Shown in pieces: positions 26,517-32,975 of a stretch of 64,000 nucleotides of DNA. The stretch comes from Ruminococcus sp. (lineage in GTDB: Bacteria; Bacillota; Clostridia; Oscillospirales; Acutalibacteraceae), in assembly GCA_017457155.1 (NCBI GenBank), contig JAFTHZ010000016.1:1-64000 (forward strand). The letters run 5' to 3'. The notes under the pieces are model-generated. The model saw nothing but the letters and a program-made list of their open reading frames with translations. It was not told where the DNA came from and did not search any database. Numbering within the stretch: the stretch's first letter is position 1; every line of letters starts with the position of its first letter. The translations under genes were made by a program, and so were the position numbers.

Positions 26517-27338
26517 ATGAGTCCGGAAAAAACCATTCGAAAACAGACTCAGAAAACCCTGTCCCACAACAATTGGTCCGGAGCGGTTGCCGCCGCCATA
26601 GTGGTATGTGTGGCAGTTATGATGGCCATATTCCTGTCATCGGGAATCGACCTTGGGGTCAGCTATCTGTACGAGCTGTTTATGAAATACACCATGAAGG
26701 TGGAGGACTATGAGGCAAGCGCTGCGATGTCTGTTACCCTCCTGCCGATAATACTGCTTATCAGTCCCATCGCTGTGGGTTTTCTCAGATATATCTACCT
26801 GATGATGAAGCACGGTGAGACAGACTTCAATGAGATTTTCCACTATATGGGCAGCAGACACCTTAAGACCATCGGAGTTACCCTGATGTTTATTCTGCGT
26901 AATCTATGGAAGTTTATCGTCTGTTTTCTACCCTACCTTTTCTGTTACGGAGCTTTTATGACGTCCAACGCAGAAAAGATAAATAAGCTGGAAAACCTTG
27001 ATTTTTCAGGGATTTTGTGGTATGTTATATCTTATGCTCTGCTATATATCGGAGCACTGGTCTGTATGCGGTTGTGTGCAAACCAGTTCCTGTACTTTTT
27101 CATATACTTTGAGAATGACAATCTCACCTCCAAAGAGCTGTCCCTCATAAGCAATATGTACATGCAAAGGTTCAGATCCGATGTATCAAAGCTTTTTTTC
27201 TCACTTCTGCCATGGATGCTCACCTGCGTCCTGGTAATTCCCATTATTTTTGTTCTGCCGTATGTGACGGCGGTGCTATCTACATCAGCAAAGTGGATTC
27301 TTGCTTTGCAGGACAACTTAGGAAATAAGGATGAGTAA
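26517..27338 (+). CDS. Multi-pass membrane protein (DUF975-like)
   Basis: This 273-residue protein has six or so hydrophobic segments (near 22-45, 70-95, 120-145, 160-185, 190-205 and 235-260) and no charged catalytic motif. The opening RKQTQKTLSHNNWSGAVAAA and the helix pattern resemble DUF975 integral membrane proteins. The ribosome site AAAGGAGAACTAA is strong. Its stop overlaps the glycosyltransferase start, so it belongs to the glycosyltransferase-LicD operon and may assist polymer assembly or export; that is inference. Confidence 0.7.
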   Translation: MSPEKTIRKQTQKTLSHNNWSGAVAAAIVVCVAVMMAIFLSSGIDLGVSYLYELFMKYTMKVEDYEASAAMSVTLLPIILLISPIAVGFLRYIYLMMKHGETDFNEIFHYMGSRHLKTIGVTLMFILRNLWKFIVCFLPYLFCYGAFMTSNAEKINKLENLDFSGILWYVISYALLYIGALVCMRLCANQFLYFFIYFENDNLTSKELSLISNMYMQRFRSDVSKLFFSLLPWMLTCVLVIPIIFVLPYVTAVLSTSAKWILALQDNLGNKDE

Positions 27339-28431
27339 TAATATGTTGGTTTCACTATGCGTAATCGCATACAACGAACAAAAGGTCCTTAACGGACTTT
27401 TCCGCAACATTTCAGCACAGACCTACCCCCACAACGACATCGAGGTTATCCTCGTTGACAGCAACTCCACAGACAACACCCGTGCCATGATGGAGGATTT
27501 CAGGGATACTGACTACAAGTTCAGACGTGTGGCAATCGTTGAGAACACCCGTCTGCGTCAGGCCTGCGCATGGAACTGCGCTCTCTGTGAAGCAAAGGGC
27601 GACGTTATCATTCGCATTGATGCTCATGCATCCATCCCCAGAGATTTCATCCGTCGTTGCGTGGACAACCTGGAGGAAGGCGAAAACATCGTCGGAGGCG
27701 GCAGACCCAATATTGTTGACAACGAGACCCCCTGGAAGCTGACTCTGCTGGCAGCAGAGGAGTCACTCTTCGGCAGTTCTATCGCCGAATACAGACGTCC
27801 CACGGAGAAGAAGGAGTACCACGACTCGCTCTTCCACGCTGCATACAGAAGAAAGGTTTTTGAGAAGGTAGGCGGCTTCAACGAGAGTCTGGGCAGAACC
27901 GAGGACAACGAGCTTCACTACCGAATCCGCGAAGCAGGATTCAAGATGTGCAGCTGTCCCGACATTATCTCCTTTCAGCACACAAGAAACACCTTCAAAC
28001 ATATGATAAAGCAGAAGTTTGGCAACGGCTACTGGATAGGACTCACCTTCGGCGTTTGCAGAGGATGTCTCTCCTACTTCCACTTTGTGCCCTTTGCGTT
28101 TGTAATGGCACTGCTGCTGTTTGGTATTCTGGCATGCTTTGGATTCAGCTATCCTCTGATGTTTATGGTGCTTGCATACGGTATGTTTGACTTTACAAAT
28201 ACTGTGGGTTGCTTCATCACAAAGAAAGTCCAACCTCAGTTTATTGTGCTCCCTGCACTCTTCCCCGTGCTGCACATAGCCTACGGAGTAGGCACTCTGT
28301 ACGGACTTATAAAGATGCCTTTCTGGAAGAAGAAGCTGGGCACAAAACCCTATGACCGAATCGAAGAGGTCCGTCAGATTATGATAAAGAACGGACAGGA
28401 ATCCTGCGACGAAGAAACTGATAATACATAA
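27331..28431 (+). CDS. Family 2 glycosyltransferase with C-terminal membrane segments
   Basis: This 366-residue protein has the GT2 core: opening LVSLCVIAYNEQ, nucleotide site LVDSNSTDNT, DXD-like RIDAHASIP, and the acceptor/catalytic GRTEDNELHYRIR motif. Three hydrophobic segments near 240-330 follow. The overall pattern resembles ExoA-like transferases of exopolysaccharide synthesis. The start could be either ATG 27331 or 27343. It overlaps the membrane-protein gene by 8 bases and sits 15 bases before LicD. The three genes likely decorate or build a cell-surface glycan. Confidence 0.88.
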   Translation: MSNNMLVSLCVIAYNEQKVLNGLFRNISAQTYPHNDIEVILVDSNSTDNTRAMMEDFRDTDYKFRRVAIVENTRLRQACAWNCALCEAKGDVIIRIDAHASIPRDFIRRCVDNLEEGENIVGGGRPNIVDNETPWKLTLLAAEESLFGSSIAEYRRPTEKKEYHDSLFHAAYRRKVFEKVGGFNESLGRTEDNELHYRIREAGFKMCSCPDIISFQHTRNTFKHMIKQKFGNGYWIGLTFGVCRGCLSYFHFVPFAFVMALLLFGILACFGFSYPLMFMVLAYGMFDFTNTVGCFITKKVQPQFIVLPALFPVLHIAYGVGTLYGLIKMPFWKKKLGTKPYDRIEEVRQIMIKNGQESCDEETDNT

Positions 28432-28446
28432 TATCAGGTGAAAAAT

Positions 28447-29292
28447 ATGACAGAAAACTTGAAACTCACACAGGAACAACTGAGAGAGCTTCAGCTTTGT
28501 GAGCTGGACGGACTGCTGTACTTTGACAGCTACTGCAGGCGTCACGGACTCACCTACTACATCTGCGGAGGATGCCTAATCGGAGCTCTCCGTCACAAGG
28601 GATTCATACCCTGGGATGATGACGCAGATGTGCTTATGCCAAGACCCGACTACGAACGATTCCTAAAACTATATCGGGAAGAAAATCCCAGCGAGAGGTT
28701 TGTTCTTGTAAATGACGAGGACGAGCACTCTCTGACAGGAAACATCTTTGCAGTTCTCAGCGACACAGACCACACTATGGTCAAGGACTATCAGCAGGAT
28801 TTTGATATGCCAAAGGGCCTGCCTCTGGACATCTTTCCTATTGATGGTCTGGCAGACAGCAGGATGGGTCGATATGTGCAGTACTTCTGGACTATGGTTT
28901 ACTCTCTGTTCAGATCTCAGATTGTACCGAAGAATCACGGCGGGCTGCTGAGTATTGGCAGCAAGGCACTGCTCAGAATATTCAGAAAACCAAAAACAAG
29001 ATTCAGAATCTGGAAATACGCAGAAAAACGGATGACCAGGTACAACTTTGACACAAGCGAGAATGTGGCAGAGCTGTGTGCGGGTTTCTACTTTATGAAG
29101 AAGGTTTATCCCCGCAGCATATATGACGGCACAACAGAGCTTGAGTTTGAGGGCCATAAGCTGATGGCTATGAGGGACTATGACAGATACCTGAGGATTC
29201 CTTTCGGAGACTATATGGAGCTGCCCCCTGAGGAGGAGCGAATCCCCCACCATGACATCACGGAACTTCGGCTCCACACCCCCTGCAGATAA
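28447..29292 (+). CDS. LicD family nucleotidyl/phosphotransferase
   Basis: This 281-residue protein is started at ATG 28447 because CAGGTG serves as its ribosome site; an in-frame GTG at 28438 is less likely. The LicD core motif CGGCLIGALRHKGFIPWDDD and the following Asp-rich PRPDYERF are clear, near residues 40-75. LicD proteins add phosphocholine or similar phospho-substituents to surface glycans. With the GT2 gene upstream, a modified surface polysaccharide is a reasonable guess. The choline supply genes licABC are not in the window, so the donor is unknown. Confidence 0.88.
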   Translation: MTENLKLTQEQLRELQLCELDGLLYFDSYCRRHGLTYYICGGCLIGALRHKGFIPWDDDADVLMPRPDYERFLKLYREENPSERFVLVNDEDEHSLTGNIFAVLSDTDHTMVKDYQQDFDMPKGLPLDIFPIDGLADSRMGRYVQYFWTMVYSLFRSQIVPKNHGGLLSIGSKALLRIFRKPKTRFRIWKYAEKRMTRYNFDTSENVAELCAGFYFMKKVYPRSIYDGTTELEFEGHKLMAMRDYDRYLRIPFGDYMELPPEEERIPHHDITELRLHTPCR

Positions 29293-29308
29293 CTTCTCAA
29301 AAAAAGTG

Positions 29309-29337
29309 TTGACAAATACCCATGTGGGTAATATTAT
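29309..29337 (+). promoter_or_regulatory. ribU promoter with inverted repeat in the spacer
   Basis: TTGACA (29309-29314) and TATTAT (29332-29337) are 17 bases apart. The spacer contains TACCC/GGGTA arms (29317-29330). Confidence 0.7.
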
Positions 29338-29347
29338 ATTAGAAAGA

Positions 29348-29470
29348 AATCTTTGAGGCGGGGTGAAAGTCCCCACCGGTGGTACAGCCCACAAGCAAGT
29401 ATAATTACCTTATATTTGCCGAACAGGTGCAATTCCTGTGCCGACGGTATAGTCCGGATGAGAAAGGATT
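29348..29470 (+). ncRNA. FMN riboswitch (RFN element)
   Basis: Conserved RFN segments are read directly: GAGGCGGGGTGAAAGTCCCC, ACCGGTGGTACAGCCC, the GCCGAACAGGTGCAATTCCTG arm and GACGGTATAGTCCGGATG. P1 closes as AATCTTT with AAGGATT. It sits between the promoter and a terminator ahead of ribU, so FMN should switch off riboflavin uptake by termination. Confidence 0.97.
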
Positions 29471-29519
29471 GAACCGAAGCCCATATACTTTATCATATGG
29501 TGCTTTGGAATTTTGCTTT

Positions 29520-29551
29520 TTATCCCCACGGGTTTCGTGGGGATTTTTTTA
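29520..29551 (+). terminator. Riboswitch-controlled terminator ahead of ribU
   Basis: ATCCCCACG (29522-29530) and CGTGGGGAT (29536-29544) form a 9-bp stem followed by seven T. It is the expression platform of the FMN riboswitch. Confidence 0.9.
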
Positions 29552-29573
29552 TTAATTATCGGGAGGAATCCGT

Positions 29574-30206
29574 ATGAGCGATATTGAAAAAAACAAAAAC
29601 AAAAAGAGTTTTTTTACCACAGGAAACATGGTGAGCTGTGCTATGCTCTCTGCCTGTGCTACCATACTGATGCTCTTTGAGATTCCCCTGACCTTCATCG
29701 CACCATCTTTCTACAAGATAGATCTGTCAGAGCTGCCTGTACTCATCGGAGCCTTCTCCATGGGCCCTGTGGCAGGAGTTATTATTGAGCTGCTGAAGGT
29801 TCTGCTGAATCTGGTTATCAACGGCACAGAGACCGCCTTTGTGGGAGAGATTGCAAACTTTGTGGTAGGTTGCACCTATGTGGTACCTGCTGCCATTATA
29901 TACCAGCACAAGAAGACCAAGGGCACTGCCCTGCTGTCACTTCTGGTAGGCGGTGTAATGATGTCCCTGCTCTCAACGGTTATCAACGCCTTCGTGATGC
30001 TTCCTATGTATGCAAAGCTGTTTGATATGCCTGTATCTGCTATCATTGAGATGGGAAGTGCTATCTTCCCCTTTGTGGACAGCATGTTCGACTTCTGTCT
30101 TGTGTGTGTGCTTCCCTTTAACCTTATCAAGGCTCTGGTGGTATCAACCATCACCTTCTTCATCTACAAACCCCTCAGTGTGCTGATTAAGGGACTCAAC
30201 AATTGA
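29574..30206 (+). CDS. ribU: Riboflavin ECF transporter S-component RibU
   Basis: This 210-residue membrane protein has six hydrophobic segments and binds riboflavin for import by an ECF module. The helix-1 region with MVSCAMLSACATILMLFE, the PSFYKIDLSELPVLIGAF loop and a GEIANFVVG helix fit RibU. The FMN riboswitch directly upstream confirms the substrate class. GGGAGGAATCC precedes the ATG. It probably pairs with EcfA1-EcfA2-EcfT at 14.1-16.6 kb. Confidence 0.93.
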   Translation: MSDIEKNKNKKSFFTTGNMVSCAMLSACATILMLFEIPLTFIAPSFYKIDLSELPVLIGAFSMGPVAGVIIELLKVLLNLVINGTETAFVGEIANFVVGCTYVVPAAIIYQHKKTKGTALLSLLVGGVMMSLLSTVINAFVMLPMYAKLFDMPVSAIIEMGSAIFPFVDSMFDFCLVCVLPFNLIKALVVSTITFFIYKPLSVLIKGLNN

Positions 30207-30230
30207 CAAAACTATATATTGTGATATAAT
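30203..30230 (+). promoter_or_regulatory. folT promoter
   Basis: TTGACA (30203-30208, overlapping the ribU stop) and TATAAT (30225-30230) are 16 bases apart, 9 bases before the THF riboswitch. Confidence 0.8.
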
Positions 30231-30238
30231 ATGTAACT

Positions 30239-30347
30239 ACAGAGTAGAAGCTGTGCGTGAAGTGCCTGTGAAACGGGGAGTTGTTCGCAGGACGAAGGAG
30301 TGCTCTTGACAAAGAGTCTCTGCGGTGCAGACTTCGCATCCCGCTGT
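30239..30347 (+). ncRNA. Tetrahydrofolate (THF) riboswitch
   Basis: The known THF-I pattern is visible: the AGAGTAG opening, GTGCGTGAAGTGCC, CGGGGAGTTGTTCGC with GGACGAAGG, and the closing CTTCGCATCCCGCTGT. P1 pairs ACAG with CTGT. It precedes a terminator and a folate-type S-component, the normal context of this class in Firmicutes. Confidence 0.9.
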
Positions 30348-30363
30348 TTGATACAAAAGCTGT

Positions 30364-30393
30364 GGGACGGATATTCTGTATCCGTCCCTTTTT
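30364..30393 (+). terminator. Riboswitch-controlled terminator ahead of folT
   Basis: GGGACGGATA (30364-30373) pairs perfectly with TATCCGTCCC (30379-30388) and is followed by TTTTTA. Confidence 0.92.
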
Positions 30394-30439
30394 ATCTTTG
30401 CTTTTCTGTTCAACGGCGAAAAAGAAGGGGTCTTTTTCT

Positions 30440-30997
30440 ATGAACAAATTATTCGCAAAATTCTCTCGCTCTGCGCAGGAGCTTACAAATATCCGCAGCA
30501 TATCCGTCTGTGCCATGATGCTGGCACTGAGGGTGGTGCTTGGATACTTCTCCAACATCTCCCTGAGCATCACACCCAACGCAAAGGTAGGATTCGCCTT
30601 TCTGCCTATTGCCCTTGCGGCAATGCTCTGCGGGCCTGTGGCAGGAATGATAGTCGGAGGGCTGGGAGACGTAATCAGTTTCATACTGATGCCTATGGGC
30701 GGATACTTCTTTGGCTGGACACTCAACGGTATCCTTGTGGGTATGCTTTACGGAATATTTCTTTATGAGAATAAAGATAAGTTCCTGCTGAAGCTTATCC
30801 TCTGTGAGTTTCTTATCAACTTTGCTGTGGAGGTTCCGCTGGGATCGTTGTGGCTGATGATTCAGTATAGCAAAGCTTTCTGGATTATGGCAGGAACAAG
30901 ATCCCTGAAATGTATCATCGCCCTGCCCATAGAGGTGCTGCTTGTGTACTTTTTTGAGAAAGTCACACGGAGAATCCCCCACCTGAGAAAAAAATAA
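30440..30997 (+). CDS. folT: Folate ECF transporter S-component FolT
   Basis: This is a 185-residue membrane protein. The ATG at 30440 (MNKLFAKF) is chosen because it starts after the riboswitch terminator; the ribosome site AGAAGGGG is only fair. The S-component pattern is visible: an N-terminal Ala-rich helix MMLALRVVLGYFS, the loop with PNAKVGFAFLPIALAAMLCGP and the helix GLGDVISFILMPMGGYF. The THF riboswitch upstream indicates folate. It uses the shared ECF module at 14.1-16.6 kb. Confidence 0.92.
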   Translation: MNKLFAKFSRSAQELTNIRSISVCAMMLALRVVLGYFSNISLSITPNAKVGFAFLPIALAAMLCGPVAGMIVGGLGDVISFILMPMGGYFFGWTLNGILVGMLYGIFLYENKDKFLLKLILCEFLINFAVEVPLGSLWLMIQYSKAFWIMAGTRSLKCIIALPIEVLLVYFFEKVTRRIPHLRKK

Positions 30998-31011
30998 ATA
31001 GTGAAAACACA

Positions 31012-31053
31012 AAACACCCCGCCTATACTCTTTTCTGAGTATAAGCGGGGTTT
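31012..31053. terminator. Terminator between folT and the dockerin gene
   Basis: ACCCCGC-TATACTC pairs with GAGTATA-GCGGGGT with one mismatch, and TTTATTAT follows. It can serve both convergent genes. Confidence 0.8.
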
Positions 31054-31083
31054 ATTATATGAAATCAGAATCTAAAAAAAAGA

Positions 31084-32709
31084 TTACTCAAGATACTTAT
31101 CAGGGTTAAACATATCAATGGTCTCATCAGTGAATACTTTGTCACCCTTTGTGGGGGTTGTGCCATACTCGCCGTTGCCGTAATAGTAGAACCATTCACC
31201 CTCAAAAGTCATCCTCCCTGTAAATACGCTGGATGTGGTGTAATAAGGGTCAATAACATAGATCATTCCGTCAAAGGTGGACAGACCCTCGGGATAAAAG
31301 TCGCTTTCACCCGGGTCATAACACTCTGTACCGATGTTTTTTGTCTGGATTGCAGCTTTATATATGTCGGCTGTCTGGTCTGCTCCGCCGTCGATGTTAT
31401 TGTTCCAGATGATGGCCAGGGTATCTTTCGGAACATCATAATAATAGATACCCTCAGCATCAGCCTTGTGTGCCTTGTAGCCGGGCCACTGCGTAGGAAT
31501 ATTCGGACCGTCCCACCAGTATATTCCTGCACAATCAGAATACTCGTTGCACATAAATTCAGGCATATAGAAATAGTAACGGTTGCACTCAACAACACCT
31601 GCTATGTGCTTCTGGATAGCGGTTGCATCCTTGATGTTCACACCATCAGACTCGATAAAGTTCATATAGCCTGTGTTTCTGAATCCCTCGAAACCTGCAA
31701 TATACTTCTGGATATATGTTGCATCCTTGATATCAAGCTTGCCGTCGTCATTGGCGTCTGCCTTGTGTCTGCCAATGCTGCCTGACTCAAAAGCAGGAGC
31801 AAGGTCAAGACTCTCGTCCTCCCATGCCTCTTCCAGTGTAAGAACCTTACCCAAAGCAGGCACATACACATAGTGTCCCAGATCATAAGGAAACTCAATA
31901 TTAGAACTGGTAACTTTATAATCTCCGAAGCGTTCTGTCACAGAAGCAGGTTCGCAAGCCCCTGTATGAGCGATAAACACCACGTACTCTCCCTCATTTT
32001 CGGCAGTATCCTCGTCCATATTGGCATAGAGCATATCATAATAGCTCCAGGGTACAAGCTGGTCAGCGTAACTCTCGGGATAGAAATAAGGGATAATCTC
32101 CTCCATATAACTATAGTCGTTGTCAGGATACAGATCCTTTATGAAGTTTACCTCAATGTCAAAGGGAGTGCCATACTCTCCGTCTCCAAAATAGTAGTAC
32201 CAGTCTCCGTTGAAGGTATTGTGCTGGAAGGAGTTGAAACCGCTCATGTCCTCCATATCAGGGAAAAAGAGCATTCCGTTGAAATACACCTTATCCTTGT
32301 ACATCTCGTAATATTTCACTCCGCTGTAACTCTTAAGACTTACACCGGGGGTCCTGAATGCATAGTCGTATTTTTCTGAGCCTGAGAATCCTCCATCAAG
32401 ATAGTTGTTCCACATAATGGTTTCAACATCCTTGGGTACATCATAGTAATAGACTCCTTCAGCGTCTGCTTTGTGAGCCTTGTAACCGGGCCAGGTCTCG
32501 CAGGCATCGGTCCCCTCATACCAATACACTCCTGCACAGTCTGTGTACTGATTGTACCACTCCTGCGGCATAAGGAAGAAGTAGCGGTAGCATCCCTGTG
32601 CAACCTCGGGAAGCTCAGCCACATCCGCCGAAACAGTACCAAAAGACAGAGAAAACAAGGACAGCATCATCAGAAATGTCAGGATTAAGCTTATAGTTTT
32701 TCTTGTCAT
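31084..32709 (-). CDS. Secreted protein with two starch-module-like repeats around a central dockerin
   Basis: This 541-residue protein has a signal peptide (about 1-28, ending VSADVAE). Two homologous modules of about 160 residues, near 35-195 and 370-540, share the signature WPGYKAHKADAEG followed by YYYDVPKD and an IIWNN/IMWNN motif. These resemble glycan-binding modules of the CBM26 kind. Between them (about 308-365) is a dockerin with one canonical calcium loop (DANDDGKLDIKD) and one shortened loop (FIESDGVNIKD). No catalytic domain is present. The start follows TAGGAGG. Central placement of a dockerin is uncommon. It probably docks onto a scaffoldin and offers two carbohydrate-binding sites. 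Confidence 0.82.
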   Translation of the reverse strand: MTRKTISLILTFLMMLSLFSLSFGTVSADVAELPEVAQGCYRYFFLMPQEWYNQYTDCAGVYWYEGTDACETWPGYKAHKADAEGVYYYDVPKDVETIMWNNYLDGGFSGSEKYDYAFRTPGVSLKSYSGVKYYEMYKDKVYFNGMLFFPDMEDMSGFNSFQHNTFNGDWYYYFGDGEYGTPFDIEVNFIKDLYPDNDYSYMEEIIPYFYPESYADQLVPWSYYDMLYANMDEDTAENEGEYVVFIAHTGACEPASVTERFGDYKVTSSNIEFPYDLGHYVYVPALGKVLTLEEAWEDESLDLAPAFESGSIGRHKADANDDGKLDIKDATYIQKYIAGFEGFRNTGYMNFIESDGVNIKDATAIQKHIAGVVECNRYYFYMPEFMCNEYSDCAGIYWWDGPNIPTQWPGYKAHKADAEGIYYYDVPKDTLAIIWNNNIDGGADQTADIYKAAIQTKNIGTECYDPGESDFYPEGLSTFDGMIYVIDPYYTTSSVFTGRMTFEGEWFYYYGNGEYGTTPTKGDKVFTDETIDMFNPDKYLE

Positions 32710-32745
32710 AAAAAAACCTCCTAAAAAGTTTTTTCCTATAATTTC

Positions 32746-32773
32746 ATTATAGCATAATCAAATGTACATTCAA
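32746..32773 (-). promoter_or_regulatory. Promoter of the central-dockerin gene
   Basis: On the minus strand TTGAAT (32773-32768) and TATAAT (32751-32746) are separated by 16 bases. The neighbouring 32774-32910 stretch shows nothing else. Confidence 0.55.
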
Positions 32774-32913
32774 TTCTCACTCTCAACAAAATTGCCTTGA
32801 ATCAGTTGTTGAAAATCACAGTAGAATCGTCCTTACAAGACTATTATATCAACAGAAGTCCGCTTTAACAATGAACGCTGAATGGATAATATCAACCGAA
32901 AGTTTAATTACAA

Positions 32914-32953
32914 AATACAAAAAGGTTCCGACCTGATAAAAGTCGGAACCTTT
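32914..32953 (-). terminator. Terminator of alaS
   Basis: AAAGGTTCCGAC (32921-32932) and GTCGGAACCTTT (32942-32953) are perfect complements, with T residues following on the minus strand. Confidence 0.92.
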
Positions 32954-32975
32954 AGTTTATTAATACTAATAATTA

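Noticed and set aside
27763..28545. A minus-strand ORF opposite the GT2 and LicD genes.
   Set aside because: It spans two clear plus-strand genes and has Cys/His-rich, low-quality composition typical of a shadow frame.
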